From Glycomyces amatae (GTDB lineage Bacteria; Actinomycetota; Actinomycetes; Mycobacteriales; Micromonosporaceae): a stretch of 64,000 nucleotides of DNA. The stretch covers positions 62,001 through 126,000 of the forward strand of contig NZ_JAJLQZ010000009.1 in assembly GCF_020991375.1 (NCBI RefSeq). Direction: 5' to 3'. The position numbers were made by a program, and so were the translations under genes. Below, piece after piece: positions 56,318-64,000 of the stretch (position 1 is the stretch's first letter; the number at the start of each line of letters is the position of its first letter). The notes under the pieces were generated by a model. It was not told where the DNA came from, ran no database searches, and saw nothing but the letters and a program-made list of their open reading frames with translations.

Positions 56318-56842
56318 ATGGAGATCGGCGAAGTCTTCACGGACGGTTTCGGACGCGTGCGGGAGGAGGTCCACGCCGTGCTGGACGGCATCTCCCAGGA
56401 GGACCTGGACGCGCGGCCCGCGCCCGGGGCGAACCCGGTCGGCTGGCTCGTGTGGCACATCGCGCGGGTCCAGGACGACCACGTCGCGGGCGCCGCCGGG
56501 CGCGCGCAGACCTGGACCGCGGACGGGTGGCACGAGCGGTTCGGGCTGCCCCTCGCGCCCGAGGACATCGGCTACGGCCACACCGACGAGCAGGTGGCGC
56601 AGGTCAGCGGGGTCAGCGCCGCCGAACTGCGCGCCTACTACGACGCGGTCCACGCCGCCACCGTCGACTACGTCGCCGGCCTCGCCGCCGCCGACCTCGA
56701 CCGGATCGTGGACGAGAACTGGAACCCGCCGGTGACGCTCGGCGTGCGGCTCGTGAGCGTCGTCAACGACAACCAGCAGCACACCGGCCAGGCCGCGTAC
56801 GCGCGCGGCCTCCTCGCCGCGGACTGGCGCCATGCGGCGTGA
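56318..56842 (+). CDS. DinB-fold protein (mycothiol/bacillithiol transferase-like)
   Basis: A 174-residue four-helix DinB-type protein. The three metal-site histidines are visible: H44 region in WLVWHIARVQDDH, and DNQQHTGQAAYARG near the end. The layout matches DUF664/DUF1572 actinobacterial members, which include thiol-S-transferases. GGAAAGGG precedes the ATG at 56318; a GTG nine bases earlier in frame is less well placed. The gene overlaps the FAD-oxidoreductase gene by 11 bases. Confidence 0.75.
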   Translation: MEIGEVFTDGFGRVREEVHAVLDGISQEDLDARPAPGANPVGWLVWHIARVQDDHVAGAAGRAQTWTADGWHERFGLPLAPEDIGYGHTDEQVAQVSGVSAAELRAYYDAVHAATVDYVAGLAAADLDRIVDENWNPPVTLGVRLVSVVNDNQQHTGQAAYARGLLAADWRHAA

Positions 56843-58391
56843 ACGCTACGACGCCGTGATTGTCGGCGGCGGGCACAACGGCCTGGTCGCCGCAGCGTAC
56901 CTCGCCCGCGCGGGCAGGAGCGTCCTCGTCCTGGAGCGCCTGGGCCGCACCGGCGGCGCGGCGGTCTCCGCCCCGGCGTTCCCCGGCGTGGACGCGCGGC
57001 TGTCGCGCTACTCCTACCTGGTCAGCCTGCTCCCGCGCAAGATCCTCGACGACCTCGGCCTGCGCTTCGCGGTGCGCAAGCGGCCCGTCTCCTCCTACAC
57101 CCCGACGCGCCGCGGCGGCAGGGACACCGGGCTGCTCGTCCACCGCGACCCCGACCGGACCCGCGAGTCCTTCTGGCGCCTCACCGGCTCCGACGCCGAG
57201 TTCGAGGCCTGGCGGGCGTTCTACGGCGCGGCCGCGCACGCGGCCGAGCGCGTCTTCCCCACCCTCACCGAACCCCTGCCCGAAGAGGACGAACTGCGCC
57301 GCCGCGTCGGCGACGACCGGATCTGGGACATGTTCTTCACGACGCCCCTCGGCGAGACCGTCGAGCGGACCTTCGCCGACGACCTCGTGCGCGGCGTCGT
57401 GCTCACCGACGGACTCATCGGCACCTTCAGTCCGGCCGGGGCCGAGGACCTGCGGCAGAACCGCTGCTTCCTCTACCACGTGATCGGCGGCGGCACCGGC
57501 GACTGGGACGTCCCGGTCGGCGGGATGGGCGCCTTCACCGACGCCCTCGCCGACGCCGCCCGGGCGGCCGGCGCGGAGATCCTGACCGGCCACGAGGTCT
57601 CGGGCATCGACGCCGACGGGACCCGCGCCGAGGTGGCCTACGCGAACGAGGACGGCACCGGCACCGTCGAGGCCCGCCACGTCCTGGTCAACGCCTCCCC
57701 GGAGGCCCTCGCCGCCCTCCTCGGCGAACCGGGCCCCGAACCGGCGGAGGGCGCGCAGCTGAAGGTCAACATGCTCCTCGAACGCCTGCCGCGACTGCGG
57801 GACCGGGAGGTCGACCCGCGCGAGGCCTTCGCCGGGACCTTCCACGTCTCCGAGACGTTCGAGCAGCTCGAGGCCGCCTACGCCGAAGCGGCCGCCGGGC
57901 GCCTCCCCGCGGCCCCGCCCTCGGAGGTCTACTGCCACTCGCTGTCCGACCCGTCCGTCCTGGGCGAGGACCTGGTGCGCCGGGGGTACCAGACGCTGAC
58001 CCTGTTCGGCCTCCACGCGCCCGCGCGGCTCTTCCGCGGCGGCGCGGCCGCGAACCGCGAGGCCCGGGCCCGCCTGCTCGACGCCACGATCGCGCAGCTC
58101 GACGCCCACCTCGAGGAGCCCCTGGCCGACTGCCTCGCCGAGGACGCGAACGGCGACCCGTGCATCGAGGCCAAGACCCCCGTCGACCTCGAGCACGACC
58201 TGCGGCTCCCGGGCGGCAACATCTTCCACCGGGACCTCTCGTGGCCCTTCCGGACCGGCGGGGCCCAGGGGCGGTGGGGCGTGGAGACCGCGCGCGCGAA
58301 CGTCCTGCTGTGCGGCGCGGGCGCCGTGCGCGGCGGCGGCGTCAGCGGCATCCCCGGCCACAACGCGGCCATGGCCGTCCTCGGGCGATAA
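56832..58391 (+). CDS. NAD(P)/FAD-dependent oxidoreductase (phytoene desaturase-like)
   Basis: A 519-residue flavoprotein. The N-terminal dinucleotide motif is GGGHNGLVAAAYLARAG (G-x-G-x2-G) followed by VLVLERLGRTGGAA, the glutamate contacting FAD ribose. GTFSPAGAEDLRQNRCFLYHVIGGG and VGGMGAFTDALADAARAAGAEI in parts belong to the phytoene desaturase or amine-oxidase-like family. The end ACGAGAVRGGGVSGIPGHNAA in parts has the FAD phosphate loop. Clusters of carotenoid genes are absent, so a different hydrocarbon or quinone substrate is possible. Translation is coupled to the DinB gene by overlap. A strong hairpin follows. Confidence 0.85.
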   Translation: MRRERYDAVIVGGGHNGLVAAAYLARAGRSVLVLERLGRTGGAAVSAPAFPGVDARLSRYSYLVSLLPRKILDDLGLRFAVRKRPVSSYTPTRRGGRDTGLLVHRDPDRTRESFWRLTGSDAEFEAWRAFYGAAAHAAERVFPTLTEPLPEEDELRRRVGDDRIWDMFFTTPLGETVERTFADDLVRGVVLTDGLIGTFSPAGAEDLRQNRCFLYHVIGGGTGDWDVPVGGMGAFTDALADAARAAGAEILTGHEVSGIDADGTRAEVAYANEDGTGTVEARHVLVNASPEALAALLGEPGPEPAEGAQLKVNMLLERLPRLRDREVDPREAFAGTFHVSETFEQLEAAYAEAAAGRLPAAPPSEVYCHSLSDPSVLGEDLVRRGYQTLTLFGLHAPARLFRGGAAANREARARLLDATIAQLDAHLEEPLADCLAEDANGDPCIEAKTPVDLEHDLRLPGGNIFHRDLSWPFRTGGAQGRWGVETARANVLLCGAGAVRGGGVSGIPGHNAAMAVLGR

Positions 58392-58405
58392 GGGCCGCAA
58401 GCGAA

Positions 58406-58435
58406 ACGGCGGCCGGGCACCCGCCCGGCCGCCGT
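58406..58435. terminator. Strong bidirectional terminator
   Basis: A perfect 13-bp stem (58406-58418 with 58423-58435) and a 4-base loop ACCC separate the convergent FAD-oxidoreductase and hydrolase genes. Confidence 0.82.
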
Positions 58436-58445
58436 CATCGCCGTC

Positions 58446-59966
58446 CTAGAACCCGCCGACCGGGGCCCGGCGGTCGTCCATCGTGGTCACCGCGCCCGGG
58501 AAGTCCAGGTTCGGGCAGCTCAGGCCCTCCTGCGGCACGGTCCGGTCGATGAAGTAGGCCGCCACCGGCGCGTTCACGCACTCCGAGGCGCCGCCGTAGA
58601 TCGTGTGCCCGTAGCCCTCGTAGGTGATCAGGTGGCCCTCGGCCTGCTCCGAGGAGGCCAGGCTCCACTCGTACACCGTGGCGTAGTCGTGCTCGTTGCC
58701 GATGAACACCAGCGGCGGCGCGCTGCGGTGGACGTCCAGCTCGTCGGCCTCGTTGGTCTGCTCGATTCCCGAGCCGACGCACTGCACCACGTAGTCGTTG
58801 TACGGCGACCACTCCACGTTCGGGAACTCCGCGGCGAGCTTGTCCTGGAGCGCGGCCAGCTCCGCGTAGTCCTCGAGCGCGAAGTTGAAGTCCTGGCACC
58901 AGGCCGGGTAGGAGAGGTTCTCGAGTTCGGCCTCCTCCTGGTAGGACCGCGCGCCCGCGAGCGCCTCGCCCTCGCCCATCGCCTTGAAGTCGGCGGCCAG
59001 CTGCGGCCAGTCCTGCGGGAAGTTGACGTTGAAGGTGTACGCGGCGTTCAGCGTCGGGAAGTCCAGCGGCTCGCCGAGGTAGGGGTCCAGGAGCTCCCCG
59101 GCCCGCGCGGCCGCCTTGAGGTCCGCGTAGGCGGCCTCGACGTCCTCGCCGTGGAGCGCGCACTCCGGCGCGGACTCGCACCAGTCGGCGAAGGCGGTGA
59201 AGTTCTCCTCGACCGGCGCGGTCTCGGTGCTGGCGAACTCCCACGGCGAGTCCAGGCTGTGGTCCATGTTGCCGTCCAGGACCATCGTGCGGATGTGGCG
59301 CGGGTACGCCTCGGCGTACTGCTGGCCCATGATGGTGCCGTAGGAGTAGCCGAGGTAGTTGAGCCTCCCCTCGCCCAGGGCGCGGCGGATGCGCTCCATG
59401 TCCTCGACGGTCTCCAGGTTCGAGACGTGGTCGAACAGCTTCCCGGTGCGCTCGCGGCAGTCCGCGGTGAGCGCGGCGTTGGCGTCCTCCAGGGCCTCGA
59501 AGGAGTCCTGGTCGGTCGGGAGGCCGATCGACCAGACGTCGACGAAGGCGTCCTCGCCGCAGAGGACCTGCGTGCTGGTGTTGACGCCGCGGGGGTCGAA
59601 GCCGACGATGTCGAAGCGCTCGGCGACCTCCTCGGTGAGGGGGTTGGTGCTCATGACGTAGCCGACGCCCGAGCCGCCGGGGCCGCCGGGGTCCATGAGG
59701 ATCGTGCCGATCTTCTCGTCGGGGTTCGTGGCCTGGCGGCGGGCGAGGCCGATCTCGATCTGCTCGCCGCGGGGGCGGTCGTAGTCGAGCGGGACCTCGA
59801 TGGTGGCGCACTCGACCACCTGTCCCGGTCCGAGGTCGGGGCAGGGCTGCCAGTCGATGCCGCCGTGGCGGGGGCCGCCCGCGGCGGCCGCGGGGGCGGC
59901 CGCCAGGAGGGTGGCGGCGAGGAGTGCCGCGGCCGAGGCGGCGATGGTGCGGGTGGTTGGTCGCAC
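58446..59966 (-). CDS. Secreted alpha/beta-hydrolase, tripeptidyl aminopeptidase-like
   Basis: A 506-residue exported hydrolase of the actinobacterial tripeptidyl aminopeptidase/proline iminopeptidase-like family (SlpD/SlpE type). An alanine-rich signal peptide covers about residues 1-27. The domain opens with WQPCPDLG and VPLDYDRPRGEQIEIGLAR, has DPGGPGGSG (oxyanion region) and the nucleophile elbow GYSYGTIMGQQYAEAYP. The C-terminus with the TAP-like domain includes PPLVFIGNEHDYATVYEW and YEGYGHTIYGG, giving the acid and histidine. Paired cysteines suggest disulfides. GTG at 59966 follows GGAAGGA; a -10-like TAGAAT lies at 60040-60035. Confidence 0.88.
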   Translation of the reverse strand: MRPTTRTIAASAAALLAATLLAAAPAAAAGGPRHGGIDWQPCPDLGPGQVVECATIEVPLDYDRPRGEQIEIGLARRQATNPDEKIGTILMDPGGPGGSGVGYVMSTNPLTEEVAERFDIVGFDPRGVNTSTQVLCGEDAFVDVWSIGLPTDQDSFEALEDANAALTADCRERTGKLFDHVSNLETVEDMERIRRALGEGRLNYLGYSYGTIMGQQYAEAYPRHIRTMVLDGNMDHSLDSPWEFASTETAPVEENFTAFADWCESAPECALHGEDVEAAYADLKAAARAGELLDPYLGEPLDFPTLNAAYTFNVNFPQDWPQLAADFKAMGEGEALAGARSYQEEAELENLSYPAWCQDFNFALEDYAELAALQDKLAAEFPNVEWSPYNDYVVQCVGSGIEQTNEADELDVHRSAPPLVFIGNEHDYATVYEWSLASSEQAEGHLITYEGYGHTIYGGASECVNAPVAAYFIDRTVPQEGLSCPNLDFPGAVTTMDDRRAPVGGF

Positions 59967-60078
59967 GGGTGTCCTTCCGGCTGAAGGGGACCCGGGCCGC
60001 CACGCGGCAGCCCGGGTGTTCGTTTCCACCCGAGATTCTATGGAATATGACGATCATTCAGGGTTCTGCGCAATGTCT

Positions 60079-60092
60079 TTTTTGTGCAAAAA
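60079..60092. promoter_or_regulatory. AT-rich inverted repeat in a divergent promoter region
   Basis: TTTTTG-TG-CAAAAA is a perfect inverted repeat, conspicuous in GC-rich surroundings, between the divergent hydrolase and DUF2264 genes. It could be an operator for both. No partner regulator lies nearby. Confidence 0.4.
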
Positions 60093-60148
60093 TGCCACTG
60101 CGGTCCCAGCGGCCCCACGCGTCGCGCGCGGCAAGCGGACGGCAAGTC

Positions 60149-60177
60149 TTGCCGCCCCGCCACGGCCTTGATAGCGT
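60149..60177 (+). promoter_or_regulatory. Putative promoter of the DUF2264 gene
   Basis: TTGCCG (60149-60154) and TAGCGT (60172-60177) are 17 bases apart. The -10 ends 8 bases before the ATG at 60186 and no ribosome site lies between, so the mRNA would be leaderless or have a leader of one or two bases. Confidence 0.45.
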
Positions 60178-60185
60178 ATTCCAAC

Positions 60186-61883
60186 ATGACTTCCCCGCTG
60201 CGCGCCTTCGGGCCACTGGTGCAGGACCGCGACGGCTGGGAGGCCGCCGCCGTCGCACTCGCCCGCCCCGCCGTCGACCTCGCCGTCCGAGGGCCGGACG
60301 AGATGCCGGTGACCATGTCGAACCACTCCCACGCCGAGAACTGGTTCGAACTGCTCACCCGCCCCCTGTGGGGCCTCGCGGGCGTCGCCGGGACCGCCGC
60401 CGACGACCTCTGGCCCGGCCTCGCCCGGACCCTCGCCCGCGCCCTCGACCCCGCGGACCCCTGGTACGTCGGCGAGGTCGCCCACGCCAGCCAGCGCTGC
60501 GTCGAGGCCGCCGCCGTCGGCCAGGCGCTCGCCACCGTCCCCGAGCGGCTGTGGGACCCCCTGGCGCCCAAGGACAGGGACAACGTCGCCGCCTGGCTCT
60601 CCCAGGCCTACGCCACCGGCGTGGTCGACAACAACTGGCACTACTTCCCGGTCTTCGCCGGGCACGGCCTCGACCGCGTCGGCGTCGCGAAGGACCCGTC
60701 CGTCGCCGCCGCGCACCTGGACCGGATAGGGGAGTTCCTCCTCGGCGACGGCGCCTTCGCCGACGGCCCGACCGGCCGCGTGGACTACTACAACCCCTTC
60801 GCGTTCCATACTTACGCCCTGCTGCACTTCAAGCTCTCGGGTGACGACCGGTACGTCGAGCACGCCGCCGCGTTCGCGCGGCGGTTCGGGTCCTGGTTCG
60901 GCGCCGACGGCGCGGGGGTTCCCTACGGCCGCAGCCTCGGCTACCGCTTCGCGCAGTCGTCGCTGTGGGGCGCTCTGGCGGCCGCCGACGTGGAGGCGGT
61001 GCCGTGGGGCGAGGCCGCGGGGCACGCCCGCCGCCACCTCGCCTGGTGGTGGGACCGGCCCATCCTCGACCCGGCAGGGCGCCTCACCGTCGGCTACGGC
61101 TACCCCAACGACGGCGTCGTGGAGCAGTACCTCACGGCCGGCTCCCCCTGGTGGGCCGCCAAGGCCTTCCTCGGCCTCCTCGCCCCCGCTGCACATCCCT
61201 TCTGGACCGCCGAGGCCGCTGAGCCCGGCCCGGCCGTCGAACCGCACCCCGCCGCCCGGGCGGTCCACGTCCGCGACGAGCAGGGGCACGTGACCCGCCT
61301 GAACGCGCAGGCCCGGCACCCGAAGATGCGCGGCGGCCGCGACGCCTACGCGAAGTTCGCGTACTCCTCCCTCGCCGGGTTCTCGCGCGCGGTGGACGGG
61401 CTCGGCCTGGAGTGCTTCGCGCCCGACGGCGGCCTGGCGCTCTCCGAGGACGGCCTCCACTGGAGGGGCCGCGAGGACCCCGCGCACGGCGAGGTCGCCC
61501 CGGACGGCACCGTCACCGTGACCTGGCGCCCCTGGGACGACGTCACGGTCACGACCACGCTCTCGGGCACGACCGACGGCCGCCACGTCCGCGTCCACGA
61601 GATCGCGACCGCCCGGACCCTCCACACCGGCGAGGGCGGCTGGTGCGTCCCGCAACCCGGCGCCGCCACCGAGGCGGACGGGGGCCGGGCGGCCGCCGTC
61701 GCCCAGGGGCTCCGCAGCGAGATCGCCGACGAGGACGGCGCCCGCACCGCCGAGGTGATCGCCCCGATGCCCGGCACGCACCTGTACTGGCCGATGACGG
61801 TCCTCCCGGTCCTCACCGGCGTGCTCGAACCGGGCCGCCACCGGCTGCGATCAGTGATATACATCGGCAACGAGGTGTCTTAA
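60186..61883 (+). CDS. DUF2264 domain protein
   Basis: A 565-residue protein. The first 350 residues form the DUF2264 helical barrel with conserved sequence NHSHAENWFELLTRPLWGLAGV in parts, NNWHYFPVFAGHGLD, YYNPFAFHTYALLHF and GRSLGYRFAQSSLWGALAAAD in parts. The second half is a beta-rich domain. DUF2264 proteins resemble alpha/alpha-toroid glycoside hydrolases and lyases but have no demonstrated activity. No signal peptide is present, so it is cytosolic. No sugar operon adjoins it. A strong hairpin terminator follows. Confidence 0.85.
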   Translation: MTSPLRAFGPLVQDRDGWEAAAVALARPAVDLAVRGPDEMPVTMSNHSHAENWFELLTRPLWGLAGVAGTAADDLWPGLARTLARALDPADPWYVGEVAHASQRCVEAAAVGQALATVPERLWDPLAPKDRDNVAAWLSQAYATGVVDNNWHYFPVFAGHGLDRVGVAKDPSVAAAHLDRIGEFLLGDGAFADGPTGRVDYYNPFAFHTYALLHFKLSGDDRYVEHAAAFARRFGSWFGADGAGVPYGRSLGYRFAQSSLWGALAAADVEAVPWGEAAGHARRHLAWWWDRPILDPAGRLTVGYGYPNDGVVEQYLTAGSPWWAAKAFLGLLAPAAHPFWTAEAAEPGPAVEPHPAARAVHVRDEQGHVTRLNAQARHPKMRGGRDAYAKFAYSSLAGFSRAVDGLGLECFAPDGGLALSEDGLHWRGREDPAHGEVAPDGTVTVTWRPWDDVTVTTTLSGTTDGRHVRVHEIATARTLHTGEGGWCVPQPGAATEADGGRAAAVAQGLRSEIADEDGARTAEVIAPMPGTHLYWPMTVLPVLTGVLEPGRHRLRSVIYIGNEVS

Positions 61884-61936
61884 GCGGGTGCGCCCGCCGC
61901 GGCCGGGCATCGGTCCGGAGCGCCGAATCGAGAAAC

Positions 61937-61968
61937 CCGGGCGGCGCCGATGATTCGGCGCCGCCCGG
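61937..61968 (+). terminator. Hairpin terminator after DUF2264 gene
   Basis: A perfect 14-bp stem (61937-61950 with 61955-61968) and a 4-nt loop TGAT lie 53 bases after the stop. Confidence 0.75.
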
Positions 61969-62074
61969 CGCGTCTCCACTGGTATGCGGCCTCGTCCGCG
62001 GTCCCGCGGGCCGCGCCGGCCGCACCGCCGCGGCGCGCCCCGAGCCGGCCCGCCGCACGACGAAGGGAACGCAG

Positions 62075-62638
62075 ATGGCAGCGACGCTCAGCGCCGAACT
62101 GTTCGTGTCCGCCGACGGCTGGGCCCGGGGGGAGCGCTCGCCCGGGTACTTCGGCTACTTCGGCCCCGACCTGGAGCGCTGGCTCGAGGAGGGCTCGGCC
62201 CGTCCCCGGCGCGTGCTGATGGGGCGCCGCACGTACGAGGCCCTGGACGCGCTGCCGCCCGAGCACCGCGACGAGGGCTACGAGCGGATGGCCCGGACGC
62301 CGACCACCGTGTTCTCCACGACGCTCGCCGCCGTCGACTGGCCGGGGGCCTCCCTCGAGTCCGGCGACCTGATCGAGTCCGTCCGCGCCCTCAAGGAGCG
62401 GAGCGACGTGCCCCTGTGCACCGTCGGCAGCCTGTCGGTGGTGCGGCAGCTGCTGGACGCGGGCCTGGTGGACCGGCTCCGGCTCATGGTCTTCCCGCTC
62501 CTGGTCGGCCCCGGCGGCCGGGAGGCCATGCTCGAGGGGGTCGGGGAGGCCGACCTCGAGCTGGTCGGCCACCGCGTGCTCGACGGGCGCCTCCTCCTGG
62601 TCGAGTACGCCCCGACCGGCCGCCCCGTCCCGCACTAG
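62075..62638 (+). CDS. Dihydrofolate reductase family protein (RibD_C-like)
   Basis: A 187-residue reductase. The opening SAELFVSADGWARG and the NADPH-binding LMGRRTYEALDALP mark the family. The C-terminal signature is LCTVGSLSVVRQLLDAGLVDRLRLMVFPLLVGPGG in parts, here LLDAGLVDRLRL and VFPLLVGPGG. GAAGGGA lies 9 bases before the ATG. It is the third member of this family in the window; it is more complete than the remnant at 7.6 kb and differs from the reductase near 4 kb. It stands alone. Confidence 0.85.
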   Translation: MAATLSAELFVSADGWARGERSPGYFGYFGPDLERWLEEGSARPRRVLMGRRTYEALDALPPEHRDEGYERMARTPTTVFSTTLAAVDWPGASLESGDLIESVRALKERSDVPLCTVGSLSVVRQLLDAGLVDRLRLMVFPLLVGPGGREAMLEGVGEADLELVGHRVLDGRLLLVEYAPTGRPVPH

Positions 62639-62773
62639 CCCCGCGGTTCTCCAAGGGGCGGCGGGGCTTCGGGCGCGGCGCGGGGCTGTGGGCCATCGCA
62701 TGGGCGATTGCCAGGGAACTGCCGGAATGCGTTGGTACCGTGGCCGGACATCTCGCGAAGGAGTAGAACACCC

Positions 62774-63130
62774 ATGGCACGACGTACCATCGCCGCGCTC
62801 GCTCTCGCCCTCGGTGCCGCGCTGACCCTCGGCGCCTGCGGTGAGGAGGACCTTCCCATCGACGCGCCTTCGGTGCCGGACTTCCAGGAGTCCCTGGAGG
62901 AGCTCGCGCCGGACCTGCCGACCGACCTCGGGTCCGAGCTCCAGGAGCTCGCCCCCGACCTCTCCGCCGACGAGGTGCTCGACCACTCCAGGGACCTGTG
63001 CCAGTCGGCGGCCGACGGCGCCGACGAGGAGCAGCTCGCCCGCGACGCCGCCGAGCTGTTCGGCGTCGAGGAGGCCGACGGCCCCTCGCTCGTCGAGACG
63101 ATCAAGCCGTACTGCGACGTCATCGGCTGA
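62774..63130 (+). CDS. Small lipoprotein of unknown function
   Basis: A 118-residue exported lipoprotein. The signal peptide ends in the lipobox TLGAC, with the lipid-modified Cys at about residue 22. The mature part is acidic and helical, with heptad-like leucines (LEELAPDL, LQELAPDL repeated) and two cysteines (residues about 75 and 114) that may pair. GAAGGAG precedes the ATG. A strong hairpin follows 11 bases after the stop. It is unrelated in sequence to the lipoprotein near 22.7 kb. Confidence 0.7.
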   Translation: MARRTIAALALALGAALTLGACGEEDLPIDAPSVPDFQESLEELAPDLPTDLGSELQELAPDLSADEVLDHSRDLCQSAADGADEEQLARDAAELFGVEEADGPSLVETIKPYCDVIG

Positions 63131-63141
63131 CCTCCGACCTG

Positions 63142-63184
63142 CGGCGACGGGCCGGGCGACCACTGGTCGCCCGGCCCGTCGCCG
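63142..63184 (+). terminator. Strong hairpin terminator
   Basis: A perfect 20-bp stem (63142-63161 with 63165-63184) with a 3-nt loop ACT separates the lipoprotein gene from the copper operon promoter. Confidence 0.85.
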
Positions 63185-63224
63185 TGTGACGCGTCACCGG
63201 AGCGCGGTTCCGGCGCCCTCGCGG

Positions 63225-63285
63225 TTGACATTGATACCCCCTAGGGGTATAAATCTGGGGTATGGAGATACCCTCAGGGGGTATC
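63225..63285 (+). promoter_or_regulatory. Copper-type promoter with two CsoR boxes
   Basis: TTGACA (63225-63230) and TATAAA (63248-63253) are 17 bases apart, a near-perfect primary sigma factor promoter. ATACCCC-CTA-GGGGTAT (63234-63250) overlaps the -10. A second box, GATACCC-TCAGG-GGGTATC, spans 63267-63285 and a lone GGGGTAT half-site lies at 63257-63263. Both boxes match the known CsoR operator, so copper would derepress transcription. The csoR gene is not in the window. Confidence 0.85.
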
Positions 63286-63305
63286 ATGGAGATGAAGGAG
63301 CCGTC

Positions 63306-63533
63306 ATGAGCACCGCCGCCGAGCACACCGCCGAGTACGCGGTCACGGGCATGAGCTGCGGCCACTGCGAGGCCGCGATCCGCGAAGAGGTCGGCGCGAT
63401 CGCGCCCGTCAAGCGCATCGAGGTCAGCGCCGCCACCGGCCGGCTCGCCGTCACCGCCGACGCCCCGGTCGACGACGCCGCCGTGCTGGCCGCGGTCGAG
63501 GAGGCCGGCTACGAGGCGGTGCGGACCCGATGA
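63306..63533 (+). CDS. CopZ-like heavy-metal-associated domain protein
   Basis: A 75-residue cytosolic metallochaperone with a single HMA ferredoxin-like fold. The metal site GMSCGHCEAAI (MxCxxC) lies at about residues 15-25 and the second strand pattern VKRIEVSAATGRLAVTA follows. It should bind Cu(I) and pass it to a P-type ATPase, which is expected beyond the window edge. AAGGAG precedes the ATG. The stop overlaps the next gene's ATG (ATGA). Regulation by CsoR is strongly indicated by the upstream operators. Confidence 0.9.
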   Translation: MSTAAEHTAEYAVTGMSCGHCEAAIREEVGAIAPVKRIEVSAATGRLAVTADAPVDDAAVLAAVEEAGYEAVRTR

Positions 63534-64000
63534 ACACCCCGGCCCGACTCGGCCTCTACGCCGCCGGACTCGCCGCGCTCTTCGCGGGCGCCTACCTCGT
63601 TGCCGGCGCCGTCGTCCCCGCCTCCACCGTCGAGGCCCGGCAGGACGAGGCCGCCCCCGAACACGACATGGACATGGAGACCGGCATGGAGGACCACGGC
63701 GGCCACGAGGCCGAACCCGTCCGCGGACTCGCGATCGAGCAGGACGGCTACCTCCTGAGCGAGATCAGCGCGCCCGCGACCGCCGGGACCGAAGGCGTGC
63801 TCGCCTTCGGCGTCACCGCCCCCGACGGCACGGTCCTGGACCGGTACGCCGAGTCCCACGAGAAGGACCTCCACCTCGTCGTCGTCCGCGCCGACGGCAC
63901 CGGTTTCCGGCACGTCCACCCCGAGTTCGACGGCGAGACCTGGTCGCTGCCCTGGTCCTGGGAACAGCCGGGCACCTACCGCGTCTTCGCCGACTTCGTC
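63530..64000 (+). CDS. Membrane-anchored Met/His-rich protein of the copper operon, 3' end beyond window
   Basis: The first 157 residues are visible and the frame is still open at the window end. An N-terminal membrane helix or signal anchor (about residues 8-30) is followed by a Met/His/Asp-rich stretch (HDMDMETGMEDHGGHE) suited to copper binding, then a beta-rich domain (YLLSEISAPATAGTEGVLAF, HLVVVRADGTGFRHVHPEF). It is coupled to the CopZ-like gene by ATGA and therefore shares the CsoR-controlled promoter. It probably handles copper outside the membrane; its exact family is not certain. Confidence 0.8.
   Translation, partial: MNTPARLGLYAAGLAALFAGAYLVAGAVVPASTVEARQDEAAPEHDMDMETGMEDHGGHEAEPVRGLAIEQDGYLLSEISAPATAGTEGVLAFGVTAPDGTVLDRYAESHEKDLHLVVVRADGTGFRHVHPEFDGETWSLPWSWEQPGTYRVFADFV

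Noticed and set aside
1-64000. tRNA, rRNA, CRISPR arrays, transposases and integrase/att sites
   Set aside because: Read through for cloverleaf-like blocks, direct repeat-spacer arrays, transposase motifs and terminal repeats; none was convincing. A dedicated covariance-model scan could still find a small RNA.

Overview
The window is very GC-rich (about 70-75% over most of its length), with strong GC bias at third codon positions and many GTG starts. Several gene types are typical of Actinomycetota: a DUF222/HNH (13E12-type) gene, WXG100-type secretion substrates, a PASTA-type Ser/Thr kinase, a CmtR-like metal sensor and a DinB-fold protein. A filamentous actinomycete is likely; a Glycomycetaceae or Micromonosporaceae-like host is only a guess. 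No rRNA, tRNA, CRISPR array, IS element or replication origin was seen.

Left third (1-27.6 kb): mostly independent accessory and housekeeping genes. In order they are a macrolide-type glycosyltransferase, a divergent SNF2-like ATPase, a RibD_C/DHFR-family reductase with a divergent LysR regulator, a SAM methyltransferase, a membrane protein, a DHFR-family remnant, an MBL-fold hydrolase, a DUF222 HNH protein with 75-bp tandem repeats in its 3' end, an XRE-NACHT membrane NTPase, a secreted serine hydrolase and esterase pair, a cmtR plus CDF-transporter metal operon, a VOC protein, an enoyl-reductase-like gene with a divergent AraC regulator, DUF1232 and ProC-like genes, a RlaP-like nucleotidyltransferase, a HEAT-repeat plus MerR-HEAT operon with a clear operator, and a convergent pair resembling aminoglycoside phosphotransferase and acetyltransferase.

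Middle (27.8-36.5 kb): a compact polymorphic-toxin operon (27-aa leader ORF, WXG100 protein, CpnT-like WXG100 domain, YwqJ-type deaminase toxin, YwqK/MORN-like immunity protein, terminator). It is followed by a PASTA-type kinase, then an AT-rich islet with a two-TM protein and a NUDIX hydrolase, and then an HprK-like kinase next to a threonine-synthase-like PLP enzyme. Base composition and gene overlaps suggest lateral acquisition.

36.6-48.7 kb: one long, mostly translationally coupled catabolic operon under a LacI regulator. It holds an ABC sugar uptake system lacking its ATPase, two ADP-ribosylglycohydrolase (DraG-fold) enzymes, a PfkB kinase, a glycosidase-like/formylglycine-enzyme-like fusion, a class III CoA-transferase and a CitE-like lyase. 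The set suggests import of a glycoside, hydrolysis, sugar phosphorylation, and CoA activation and cleavage of a hydroxy-acid aglycone.

Right end (48.7-64 kb): a CocE-family protein lacking its serine, SRPBCC proteins, a hemerythrin and ferritin-like operon, a zinc alcohol dehydrogenase, a UlaG-like MBL protein, DinB and FAD-oxidoreductase genes, a secreted tripeptidase-like hydrolase, a DUF2264 protein, a reductase, a lipoprotein, and the start of a copper operon preceded by a promoter carrying two CsoR-type boxes. At least eight genes across the window have a TANNNT hexamer 6 or 7 nt before the start codon and no ribosome binding site, so leaderless translation appears common here.
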